64,000 nt of DNA from Drosophila miranda. Taxonomy: Eukaryota > Arthropoda > Insecta > Diptera > Drosophilidae. The notes under the pieces were generated by a model. The model saw only the letters and a list, made by a program, of their open reading frames with translations. It had not been told where the DNA came from and searched no databases. Where the stretch lies: the NCBI RefSeq assembly GCF_003369915.1, contig NW_022881603.1:52659271-52723270 (forward strand), given 5' to 3'. The translations under genes were made by a program, and so were the position numbers. Positions 41,460 to 51,390 of the stretch are shown here, piece by piece (within the stretch, counting starts at the first letter, position 1; each line of letters starts with the position of its first letter).

Positions 41460-42902
41460 GGTACTGGAGGATCATCGTCGTCGTCTGGAGCACTGTTGAT
41501 GGCACAGGGCGCATCCACCTCAGCGCTATATGTGCACGTGTGTGTGATGCAGCAGATCACGCATCTGCGGCATCAGAATTGGCAGAGGCAGGATCCAGGA
41601 GTTGGCGTGAATGGTGATGGTGATGGTGTTTGGCGAGCGACTCTGGTCCGGCCGCCCACGTTGCTTCTACCTGGAGATCTGGGGATTGGCACTGGTCCGG
41701 CCAATCAGGGTGCGTTGACCAGTGGAAATGGCCGCAAATGAGTGCGGATTTGCTGCATCCGAGTGGCTGCTGGTCCGGCCACCCAGGATACACTGCCGAT
41801 GTAGTTGGAGATGGCGCGCTGGCCAGAGTCGTCTGTATTGGCTGGCCTCATCGTTAGATTGCCGCTGCTGTTTTGTGATGATGATGGCGTGACGTCATGG
41901 CCATCGGTTGACGGCAGCGTAATCGGAGGGGCGTCCGAATTGGGCCCAACTTGCAACAAAATGTTGCGGTTGGTGGCGAGGCAGGTACTGGAGAGGCTGA
42001 TCTGTGAGTGTATTGACAGGTAAGTGTGATTAGTAGAAGTATTGGCTATTTTGTGTTGATGCGTGAATTGATGTTTTCCTTCTTTTAGCGGCAGCCTGGA
42101 TGTTGATGGCGACGACGATAGGGACTTCAAATTTCGCCCATTTGGCAGGAATTGGATGGCGAAATTGACGTGGCACCTGCTGGAGAGGCATCTCTATCGG
42201 AGGCGTGGCAGGTACGTATGTTTTGTGTGTTTTTGGACAATTTTGTGTTGAAGTGTGTATTGATGTTTTTCTCCTTCTAGCGACAGCCTGTGGACTGGAT
42301 GTTGTTGGCGACGGCGAAAGGGCCTTCAAATTTCGCCCATTTGGCAGGAATTGGATGGCGAATTTGGTGTGGCAACTGCTGGAGAGGCAGCTCTATCGGA
42401 GGCGTGGCAGGTACGTATGTTTTGTGTGTATTTGGACCATTTTGTGTTGATGTGAGTATTGACGTCATTTTTGGTTTGTTTACAGTGGCTGCTCTGGACC
42501 TGTGCGGTGGATTGTCAGGAGCGTCGTCAATAAATCCTAAAATGTCGTCCAATTGGCATCAGATGTGTGGTGTTGATGACGGGGCAGCTGCTGAAGGGGC
42601 AGATCTGTCGGAGGCGTGGCAGGTACGTGTGATTATTTTGGTGTTTTGTCCATATTTTGTTGGTATGCGAATTTACGTCATTTTGTTTTATTTCAGTGGC
42701 TGCTCTGGACCTGTGCGGTGAATTATCAGGAGAGTCGTCAATATATTCCAAGAATGTCGTCAAATTAGCAGCAAAGGTTTGGTCTATTTGTCGTGGCATC
42801 TGCTGGTGGGGCAGCTCTGCCGATGGCGTGTCAGGTGAGTACGTATTGGTCATTTTTCATTTTTCGTGGTTATGTGAGTTAATGGTTTCCATCTGTTTTT
42901 AG
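41460..42902 (+). repeat. Antisense splice-like modules, unit 4
   Basis: Same positions as in unit 3 plus 4,970, with the unit 2-type variants listed for the element. Confidence 0.75.
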
Positions 42903-42932
42903 TGGCTGCCTCAGGACCGACTTTTGGGCTCA

Positions 42933-43181
42933 TCAAAAGACGTCAGAGTAGTAGCTATCGTAGGCGTCTATGATCTCCGCTATCTCGTCGTCAAATGAAT
43001 CGTCGTCCGTCCACAGGTCGTCGCCATCGTCGCTGAGTGCTTCGCAGTCCATATCAGAGTCCTCCGATACGGCTGCGGCGTCAGGTTGTGTATTGGCGGC
43101 GGGTCTTGTAGGTGTTGGTGCTGCTGCTGGTGTCTGTGTTGGAGGATTGGCCACTGCTGAGCCACTGCCCTTTGCTTCCGT
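42933..43181 (-). CDS. Acidic ORF overlapping gag end, unit 4
   Basis: Intact; same protein as in unit 3. Confidence 0.45.
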   Translation of the reverse strand, partial: TEAKGSGSAVANPPTQTPAAAPTPTRPAANTQPDAAAVSEDSDMDCEALSDDGDDLWTDDDSFDDEIAEIIDAYDSYYSDVF

Positions 43182-44985
43182 CAGGTTTTTTAATTAATGT
43201 GGTAAGTTCTTGCAGTCTTTTCTCTAAGTTTTCAATTTTAACGGCGTACTCTTTTAAGATTTCCACACACTTGCCATCGCATTGGATGGCTGGCTGCTGC
43301 TGATGCTGGGGATTTCTCGGTGTCTGGAAACGTTTAGGAGTTGGCTGCACCCGTTGATCGCGCTGGCATTGGCGCCCCTTGGCCTGTGGCTGGGAATGAT
43401 GGCCGCGATGCTGGTGCTGCTGCTGGTGCTGCCGACCCAAATTGTGTCCGCGCTGCTGCTGTTTTTGTTTTTGCTGCTGCTGCTGCTCATCCCTTAGCTT
43501 CTGCTGGATCTTGGCCAAATGGTTTTCGGCCGGATTGGCTTGCGCACCTCGGCTATACAAGGGCCTGCGGGTGTTGGGCGTTGCTGCTGCAGCTGGTGTT
43601 GGTGCTGCTGGTTTGGCCCCCTGTCTGCCGCTTGAATGCTGCTGTTGCTGTTGGTGTTGTGGCCGCTTCTTTTGAGATGATTGCTGCTGCTTGGGGGCGT
43701 GGATATGGGGCTGCTGTTGCTGGGAAGGACGACGACTGCTCTTCGGCTGTTGCCGTTCTGCCGCGCGTGGCTGCTGCAGCTGCTTAGCATTCCCAGACCG
43801 CAACACCCTGCTGTAGGAAGGCCTGCCATTGCCTCTGGTGCCTGTGTTTGCTGTCTGCTGTTGTTGTTGCTGGGATTGGCGACTCGGCTGCTGAGTTTGT
43901 GGACGTTGTTGGTCAGTTGGCTGCTGTGGCTGCTGGCGTTGCTGTTGATACTGCTGCCTCTGCTGCTCACCGATGAGCCGGTTTGCCCTTAGCTGGCTAC
44001 GAGCCTTTTTGTAGGCGGCACATCCCTTGTAGCAGCTCACGTGCTTGCCACTACAATTGGCGCATTTAGGATCCTCCTGCCTGGGTTTCCTGCATGCTGT
44101 TGAGGGGTGATCTCCTGCGCATTTCATGCCCTTGAATGGCCGTCTGCAATAGTTTTTTGTGTGGCCAAACTCCTGGCACCGATGGCACTGAGCTGGGTCG
44201 CGTGGCTTGGCTTGTCTCACTACCGAGACGCATTGGTTGGCCAGTTGTTTAATGGCAAGTATTGCCTCATGGCCGCCATCCGCCTTGGGCTGAATTTCAA
44301 CCTCAAATATGTTTAGAGGCCTCCCATTAAAACGGTGCTTTAATCCTCGGATAAACCGGGCAGTAAATCCCAGCCGTTCCAGCTCCTCAGTAATCCAGCT
44401 GCTTGGCGTAGTGTGGTGTAAATGCCGCACTATTACACGGTAGCCCCTGTCGCTGCGCGGCTGGTGTGTATGGAGTTGGGTGCTATCTTCAGCAAGGGCG
44501 TTCTGTATGACGTTGTATGTTGCCATGTCATCGCACTGGACTCTGAGTCCACTGTTGGCCATGGATTTCGTCGTAAATTTCCCCACATTTGGATTGATGG
44601 TCAATTTATTTATGAGGGGTACAATTGCAGGCACCAGGGGCAGGAAGAGTGTAGGGACCTTGGTACTACGTATTGGCGGTTGGACGGGCGTTAAATTTAC
44701 ATTAATGGCTGGCTGATGTTGCGGCTGATGGTTGTCCGTCTCCATCTGTTGACGTTCAGACTCCATCCTTTGTGGCTCCCTATGTTGTTGGACCTCACAC
44801 TGTTTATTTGGCGGTGTGCATATTTGACCAATCGTCGGCGTCTCTTGCTCTGACTCTATCTGTCGGGTCTCATGATGCAGTCTTTTGGCAAATTGGCTCT
44901 TAAACATAGGCGTGTCCAGTGTCAGGCAGGTAAAGTCGTCATTATCTGAATCCGTTTCGATCGCCGCGCATCTTCGTTTAGCCAT
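43081..44985 (-). CDS. HeT-A-like Gag (634 codons), unit 4, altered zinc knuckle 2
   Basis: Differs from units 2-3 by CRRPFKGMKC in place of CRRQFKCMKC, so the first Cys of knuckle 2 (286) is Gly, and by AKQLQQ in place of AEQLQQ. The other two knuckles are complete. Confidence 0.85.
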   Translation of the reverse strand: MAKRRCAAIETDSDNDDFTCLTLDTPMFKSQFAKRLHHETRQIESEQETPTIGQICTPPNKQCEVQQHREPQRMESERQQMETDNHQPQHQPAINVNLTPVQPPIRSTKVPTLFLPLVPAIVPLINKLTINPNVGKFTTKSMANSGLRVQCDDMATYNVIQNALAEDSTQLHTHQPRSDRGYRVIVRHLHHTTPSSWITEELERLGFTARFIRGLKHRFNGRPLNIFEVEIQPKADGGHEAILAIKQLANQCVSVVRQAKPRDPAQCHRCQEFGHTKNYCRRPFKGMKCAGDHPSTACRKPRQEDPKCANCSGKHVSCYKGCAAYKKARSQLRANRLIGEQQRQQYQQQRQQPQQPTDQQRPQTQQPSRQSQQQQQQTANTGTRGNGRPSYSRVLRSGNAKQLQQPRAAERQQPKSSRRPSQQQQPHIHAPKQQQSSQKKRPQHQQQQQHSSGRQGAKPAAPTPAAAATPNTRRPLYSRGAQANPAENHLAKIQQKLRDEQQQQQKQKQQQRGHNLGRQHQQQHQHRGHHSQPQAKGRQCQRDQRVQPTPKRFQTPRNPQHQQQPAIQCDGKCVEILKEYAVKIENLEKRLQELTTLIKKPDGSKGQWLSSGQSSNTDTSSSTNTYKTRRQYTT

Positions 44986-45150
44986 TCTTTTACCAGCTTT
45001 ATTCTGGTATTAGGCCTTGTCAGTGCATTATGCTCGTCCGCCTGAGTCAAAGTAGGCAGCAAGCATTTTCTGCTTCTGCTAGTGTTGGTGCTTTTAGCTG
45101 TCGTCAAACGTTGTTGCTGTTGCTGGTCATTGTTTTGCTGTATGCCGTTT

Positions 45151-45801
45151 TTAGTTTCGGCATAAGTCATGTGTTTGTTTTTGTTTTGGTATTGCGTAGG
45201 TCAGGGTAGCTTCGTTTGGTTTGCTGTTCGTGTCTGTGTTTTGTTTCGGCGGGAGAGAGCAAGCATCTCTCTTTTTGTCATAAGTGCGTGTGTGCATGTT
45301 TGGCGGCAAACGCTTTGGGGCTTGAAGTGACGCGCCTTCGTTTTGTTTTTGCGCCGAGGGTTCGGATGCTGAGAGAGCGCAAGCGTCGCTCTCTATGATG
45401 CTTGTGTGAGTTGTTTGGTTGTTTTTGTTTTCGCTGATGGTTTGGCGCGAAAACATATGGGCATAATCTTTGTTTTTGTTTTGGTTGTGTGCAGTTAAAT
45501 GCTCTTTGGTTAGAGCGAATGCGCCGCTATTTTTGGAGCCCGTTGCGCTTTCGCTTCTGGGAGCAATTTTTGTCTGCGTCTTTGTCGGTGTCTTTGATGG
45601 CGGTTGTTGTTTTTGTGTACTAGCGTCAGTTTTTGGTGGGATTGGCAGGAATTTTTTAACATATAGGCTCCTGTCCAAGAAGCGACGCTCAAATTCCAGA
45701 ACCGTCGCTCCCAAGGAACTCTGGGAACTCTCTGGCGAGTCCATCTCCAACTCACCCGCTTCGGCTGATGATTCTCTTGCCGAGTTGTCCATAACATCCA
45801 T
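45151..45801 (-). CDS. Gag N-terminal ORF, unit 4
   Basis: KQNTDTNSK form, as in unit 2. Same terminating lesion. Confidence 0.72.
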   Translation of the reverse strand: MDVMDNSARESSAEAGELEMDSPESSQSSLGATVLEFERRFLDRSLYVKKFLPIPPKTDASTQKQQPPSKTPTKTQTKIAPRSESATGSKNSGAFALTKEHLTAHNQNKNKDYAHMFSRQTISENKNNQTTHTSIIESDACALSASEPSAQKQNEGASLQAPKRLPPNMHTRTYDKKRDACSLPPKQNTDTNSKPNEATLTYAIPKQKQTHDLCRN

Positions 45802-46431
45802 ATTTTGGGTCGTCAGTTTTGGAGCAAGTGCGTCCGTTTGGTGGCCTGGTCCAGTTGCGTCAGTAGCTTGCTTTTCTTTCCTCTTCTATTGCAGCTAGCT
45901 TTTAGCTGCGTGGTCCAGATGGGATTATTGGCTTCACTGAATTACGGCACGATTACAGATGATTAGATTGCATTATTTGCAATTATTTGGCACATATTGT
46001 TCATTTCCCGGTTTAAACATTTATTTTAAAACATTTACAGTTCCACAAATAACAAACACAAGTCACTTTTTTTTCGAGGTAATTTTGATGCAAGTGCACG
46101 CCTACGTTGCGCACACTCGCCCGCCAGTTTTGCTACTGACGGAGTTTATTTCCAGCTTTTCTTATTACCCTTACATTGGCAATTTACATTTAAGCTTGAC
46201 TCACAACAATAATGTTCTTTTGAATTTTTGCGGGCAATTGACATTAACATTACATTAACATTAACATCTAGAGACATGTTTACATTCTATCAGTCTGGCA
46301 GCCCTATTTTGACATTCGCAACAATTTGCGTGCATTTATACGAAGGTGGTCACAAAGAGATGAGTATTGAACAAAATTGCAACATTAATGACATTTATAG
46401 ACTAATTTAATTCTATTTATTTTCTATTTCA

Positions 46432-47861
46432 GGTACTGGAGGATCATCGTCGTCGTCTGGAGCACTGTTGATGGCATAGGGCGCATCCACCTCAGCGCTA
46501 TATGTGCACGTGTGTGTGATGCAGCAGATCACGCATCTGCGGCATCAGAATTGGCAGAGGCAGGATCCAGGAGTGATGGTGATGGTGTTTGGCGAGCGAC
46601 TCTGGTCCGGCCGCCCACGTTGCTTCTACCTGGAGATCTGGGGATTGGCACTGGTCCGGCCAATCAGGGTGCGTTGACCAGTGGAAATGGCCGCAAATGA
46701 GTGCGGATTGTCTGCATCCGAGTGGCTGCTGGTCCGGCCACCCAGGATACACTGCCGATGTAGTTGGAGATGGCGCGCTGGCCAGAGTCGTCTGTATTGG
46801 CTGGCCTCGTCGTTAGATTGCCGCTGCTGTTTTGTGATGATGATGGCGTGACGTCATGGCCATCGGTTGACGGCAGCGTAATCGGAGGGGCGTCCGAATT
46901 GGGCCCAACTTGCAACAAAATGTTGCGGTTGGTGGCGAGGCAGGTACTGGAGAGGCTGATCTGTGAGTGTATTGACAGGTAAGTGTGATTAGTAGAAGTA
47001 TTGGCTATTTTGTGTTGATGCGTGAATTGATGTTTTCCTTCTTTTAGCGGCAGCCTGGATGTTGATGGCGACGACGATAGGGACTTCAAATTTCGCCCAT
47101 TTGGCAGGAATTGGATGGCGAAATTGACGTGGCACCTGCTGGAGAGGCATCTCTATCGGAGGCGTGGCAGGTACGCATGTTTTGTGTGTTTTTGGACCAT
47201 TTTGTGTTGAAGTGTGTATTGATGTTTTTCTCCTTCTAGTGACAGCCTGTGGACTGGATGTTGTTGGCGACGGCGAAAGGGCCTTCAAATTTCGCCCATT
47301 TGGCAGGAATTGGATGGCGAATTTGGTGTGGCAACTGCTGGAGAGGCAGCTCTATCGGAGGCGTGGCAGGTACGTATGTTTTGTGTGTATTTGGACCATT
47401 TTGTGTTGATGTGAGTATTGACGTCATTTTTGGTTTGTTTACAGTGGCTGCTCTGGACCTGTGCGGTGGATTGTCAGGAGCGTCGTCAATAAATCCTAAA
47501 ATGTCGTCCAATTGGCATCAGATGTGTGGTGTTGATGACGGGGCAGCTGCTGAAGGGGCAGATCTGTCGGAGGCGTGGCAGGTACGTGTGATTATTTTGG
47601 TGTTTTGTCCATATTTTGTTGGTATGCGAATTTACGTCATTTTGTTTTATTTCAGTGGCTGCTCTGGACCTGTGCGGTGAATTATCAGGAGAGTCGTCAA
47701 TATATTCCAAGAATGTCGTCAAATTAGCAGCAAAGGTTTGGTCTATTTGTCGTGGCATCTGCTGGTGGGGCAGCTCTGCCGATGGCGTGTCAGGTGAGTA
47801 CGTATTGGTCATTTTTCATTTTTCGTGGTTATGTGAGTTAATGGTTTCCATCTGTTTTTAG
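46432..47861 (+). repeat. Antisense splice-like modules, unit 5
   Basis: Module order as in unit 3, with the unit 3-type third module (tgacagcctg). The first exon-like block has a tag stop (ggcatagggcg). Confidence 0.75.
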
Positions 47862-47891
47862 TGGCTGCCTCAGGACCGACTTTTGGGCTCA

Positions 47892-48140
47892 TCAAAAGAC
47901 GTCAGAGTAGTAGCTATCGTAGGCGTCTATGATCTCCGCTATCTCGTCGTCAAATGAATCGTCGTCCGTCCACAGGTCGTCGCCATCGTCGCTGAGTGCT
48001 TCGCAGTCCATATCAGAGTCCTCCGATACGGCTGCGGCGTCAGGTTGTGTATTGGCGGCGGGTCTTGTAGGTGTTGGTGCTGCTGCTGGTGTCTGTGTTG
48101 GAGGATTGGCCACTGCTGAGCCACTGCCCTTTGCTTCCGT
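47892..48140 (-). CDS. Acidic ORF overlapping gag end, unit 5
   Basis: Intact; same protein as in units 3 and 4. Confidence 0.45.
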   Translation of the reverse strand, partial: TEAKGSGSAVANPPTQTPAAAPTPTRPAANTQPDAAAVSEDSDMDCEALSDDGDDLWTDDDSFDDEIAEIIDAYDSYYSDVF

Positions 48141-49944
48141 CAGGTTTTTTAATTAATGTGGTAAGTTCTTGCAGTCTTTTCTCTAAGTTTTCAATTTTAA
48201 CGGCGTACTCTTTTAAGATTTCCACACACTTGCCATCGCATTGGATGGCTGGCTGCTGCTGATGCTGGGGATTTCTCGGTGTCTGGAAACGTTTAGGAGT
48301 TGGCTGCACCCGTTGATCGCGCTGGCATTGGCGCCCCTTGGCCTGTGGCTGGGAATGATGGCCGCGATGCTGGTGCTGCTGCTGGTGCTGCCGACCCAAA
48401 TTGTGTCCGCGCTGCTGCTGTTTTTGTTTTTGCTGCTGCTGCTGCTCATCCCTTAGCTTCTGCTGGATCTTGGCCAAATGGTTTTCGGCCGGATTGGCTT
48501 GCGCACCTCGGCTATACAAGGGCCTGCGGGTGTTGGGCGTTGCTGCTGCAGCTGGTGTTGGTGCTGCTGGTTTGGCCCCCTGTCTGCCGCTTGAATGCTG
48601 CTGTTGCTGTTGGTGTTGTGGCCGCTTCTTTTGAGATGATTGCTGCTGCTTGGGGGCGTGGATATGGGGCTGCTGTTGCTGGGAAGGACGACGACTGCTC
48701 TTCGGCTGTTGCCGTTCTGCCGCGCGTGGCTGCTGCAGCTGCTTAGCATTCCCAGACCGCAACACCCTGCTGTAGGAAGGCCTGCCATTGCCTCTGGTGC
48801 CTGTGTTTGCTGTCTGCTGTTGTTGTTGCTGGGATTGGCGACTCGGCTGCTGAGTTTGTGGACGTTGTTGGTCAGTTGGCTGCTGTGGCTGCTGGCGTTG
48901 CTGTTGATACTGCTGCCTCTGCTGCTCACCGATGAGCCGGTTTGCCCTTAGCTGGCTACGAGCCTTTTTGTAGGCGGCACATCCCTTGTAGCAGCTCACG
49001 TGCTTGCCACTACAATTGGCGCATTTAGGATCCTCCTGCCTGGGTTTCCTGCATGCTGTTGAGGGGTGATCTCCTGCGCATTTCATGCCCTTGAATGGCC
49101 GTCTGCAATAGTTTTTTGTGTGGCCAAACTCCTGGCACCGATGGCACTGAGCTGGGTCGCGTGGCTTGGCTTGTCTCACTACCGAGACGCATTGGTTGGC
49201 CAGTTGTTTAATGGCAAGTATTGCCTCATGGCCGCCATCCGCCTTGGGCTGAATTTCAACCTCAAATATGTTTAGAGGCCTCCCATTAAAACGGTGCTTT
49301 AATCCTCGGATAAACCGGGCAGTAAATCCCAGCCGTTCCAGCTCCTCAGTAATCCAGCTGCTTGGCGTAGTGTGGTGTAAATGCCGCACTATTACACGGT
49401 AGCCCCTGTCGCTGCGCGGCTGGTGTGTATGGAGTTGGGTGCTATCTTCAGCAAGGGCGTTCTGTATGACGTTGTATGTTGCCATGTCATCGCACTGGAC
49501 TCTGAGTCCACTGTTGGCCATGGATTTCGTCGTAAATTTCCCCACATTTGGATTGATGGTCAATTTATTTATGAGGGGTACAATTGCAGGCACCAGGGGC
49601 AGGAAGAGTGTAGGGACCTTGGTACTACGTATTGGCGGTTGGACGGGCGTTAAATTTACATTAATGGCTGGCTGATGTTGCGGCTGATGGTTGTCCGTCT
49701 CCATCTGTTGACGTTCAGACTCCATCCTTTGTGGCTCCCTATGTTGTTGGACCTCACACTGTTTATTTGGCGGTGTGCATATTTGACCAATCGTCGGCGT
49801 CTCTTGCTCTGACTCTATCTGTCGGGTCTCATGATGCAGTCTTTTGGCAAATTGGCTCTTAAACATAGGCGTGTCCAGTGTCAGGCAGGTAAAGTCGTCA
49901 TTATCTGAATCCGTTTCGATCGCCGCGCATCTTCGTTTAGCCAT
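48040..49944 (-). CDS. HeT-A-like Gag (634 codons), unit 5, altered zinc knuckle 2
   Basis: Same protein as in unit 4, including C286G and AKQLQQ. Confidence 0.85.
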   Translation of the reverse strand: MAKRRCAAIETDSDNDDFTCLTLDTPMFKSQFAKRLHHETRQIESEQETPTIGQICTPPNKQCEVQQHREPQRMESERQQMETDNHQPQHQPAINVNLTPVQPPIRSTKVPTLFLPLVPAIVPLINKLTINPNVGKFTTKSMANSGLRVQCDDMATYNVIQNALAEDSTQLHTHQPRSDRGYRVIVRHLHHTTPSSWITEELERLGFTARFIRGLKHRFNGRPLNIFEVEIQPKADGGHEAILAIKQLANQCVSVVRQAKPRDPAQCHRCQEFGHTKNYCRRPFKGMKCAGDHPSTACRKPRQEDPKCANCSGKHVSCYKGCAAYKKARSQLRANRLIGEQQRQQYQQQRQQPQQPTDQQRPQTQQPSRQSQQQQQQTANTGTRGNGRPSYSRVLRSGNAKQLQQPRAAERQQPKSSRRPSQQQQPHIHAPKQQQSSQKKRPQHQQQQQHSSGRQGAKPAAPTPAAAATPNTRRPLYSRGAQANPAENHLAKIQQKLRDEQQQQQKQKQQQRGHNLGRQHQQQHQHRGHHSQPQAKGRQCQRDQRVQPTPKRFQTPRNPQHQQQPAIQCDGKCVEILKEYAVKIENLEKRLQELTTLIKKPDGSKGQWLSSGQSSNTDTSSSTNTYKTRRQYTT

Positions 49945-50109
49945 TCTTTTACCAGCTTTATTCTGGTATTAGGCCTTGTCAGTGCATTATGCTCGTCCGC
50001 CTGAGTCAAAGTAGGCAGCAAGCATTTTCTGCTTCTGCTAGTGTTGGTGCTTTTAGCTGTCGTCAAACGTTGTTGCTGTTGCTGGTCATTGTTTTGCTGT
50101 ATGCCGTTT

Positions 50110-50760
50110 TTAGTTTCGGCATAAGTCATGTGTTTGTTTTTGTTTTGGTATTGCGTAGGTCAGGGTAGCTTCGTTTGGTTTGCTGTTCGTGTCTGTGTTT
50201 TGTTTCGGCGGGAGAGAGCAAGCATCTCTCTTTTTGTCATAAGTGCGGGTGTGCATGTTTGGCGGCAAACGCTTTGGGGCTTGAAGTGACACGCCTTCGT
50301 TTTGTTTTTGCGCCGAGGGTTCGGATGCTGAGAGAGCGCAAGCGTCGCTCTCTATGATGCTTGTGTGAGTTGTTTGGTTGTTTTTGTTTTCGCTGATGGT
50401 TTGGCGCGAAAACATATGGGCATAATCTTTGTTTTTGTTTTGGTTGTGTGCAGTTAAATGCTCTTTGGTTAGAGCGAATGCGCCGCTATTTTTGGAGCCC
50501 GTTGCGCTTTCGCTTCTGGGAGCAATTTTTGTCTGCGTCTTTGTCGGTGTCTTTGATGGCGGTTGTTGTTTTTGTGTACTAGCGTCAGTTTTTGGTGGGA
50601 TTGGCAGGAATTTTTTAACATATAGGCTCCTGTCCAAGAAGCGACGCTCAAATTCCAGAACCGTCGCTCCCAAGGAACTCTGGGAACTCTCTGGCGAGTC
50701 CATCTCCAACTCACCCGCTTCGGCTGATGATTCTCTTGCCGAGTTGTCCATAACATCCAT
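50110..50760 (-). CDS. Gag N-terminal ORF, unit 5
   Basis: As unit 4 but EGVSLQAP for EGASLQAP. Same terminating lesion. Confidence 0.72.
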   Translation of the reverse strand: MDVMDNSARESSAEAGELEMDSPESSQSSLGATVLEFERRFLDRSLYVKKFLPIPPKTDASTQKQQPPSKTPTKTQTKIAPRSESATGSKNSGAFALTKEHLTAHNQNKNKDYAHMFSRQTISENKNNQTTHTSIIESDACALSASEPSAQKQNEGVSLQAPKRLPPNMHTRTYDKKRDACSLPPKQNTDTNSKPNEATLTYAIPKQKQTHDLCRN

Positions 50761-51390
50761 ATTTTGGGTCGTCAGTTTTGGAGCAAGTGCGTCCGTTTGG
50801 TGGCCTGGTCCAGTTGCGTCAGTAGCTTGCTTTTCTTTCCTCTTCTATTGCAGCTAGCTTTTAGCTGCGTGGTCCAGATGGGATTATTGGCTTCACTGAA
50901 TTACGGCACGATTACAGATGATTAGATTGCATTATTTGCAATTATTTGGCACATATTGTTCATTTCCCGGTTTAAACATTTATTTTAAAACATTTACAGT
51001 TCCACAAATAACAAACACAAGTCACTTTTTTTTCGAGGTAATTTTGATGCAAGTGCACGCCTACGTTGCGCACACTCGCCCGCCAGTTTTGCTACTGACG
51101 GAGTTTATTTCCAGCTTTTCTTATTACCCTTACATTGGCAATTTACATTTAAGCTTGACTCACAACAATAATGTTCTTTTGAATTTTTGCGGGCAATTGA
51201 CATTAACATTACATTAACATTAACATCTAGAGACATGTTTACATTCTATCAGTCTGGCAGCCCTATTTTGACATTCGCAACAATTTGCGTGCATTTATAC
51301 GAAGGTGGTCACAAAGAGATGAGTATTGAACAAAATTGCAACATTAATGACATTTATAGACTAATTTAATTCTATTTATTTTCTATTTCA

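Larger units (their letters stand above)
41097..46066 (-). mobile_element. Gag-only telomeric-type element, array unit 4
   Basis: 4,970 bp, A8 at 41097-41104. 3' UTR variants (gcggatttgctgc, gtacgtatg, cgacagcctg) match unit 2, while gag variants match unit 5. Confidence 0.92.
46067..51025 (-). mobile_element. Gag-only telomeric-type element, array unit 5
   Basis: 4,959 bp. It differs from units 2-4 near the 3' end: gactaatttaattctattt instead of a duplicated gactatagactatttatag, loss of ttggcgtgaat-type sequence near 46575, and gcataggg for gcacaggg. These features are shared with unit 6. Confidence 0.92.

Noticed and set aside
31182..51025. Units 2-5 as an LTR retrotransposon or simple satellite
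   Set aside because: No LTR pair, primer site or TG...CA ends. Each unit has a gag and a 3' A8, so a non-LTR origin fits better than satellite DNA.
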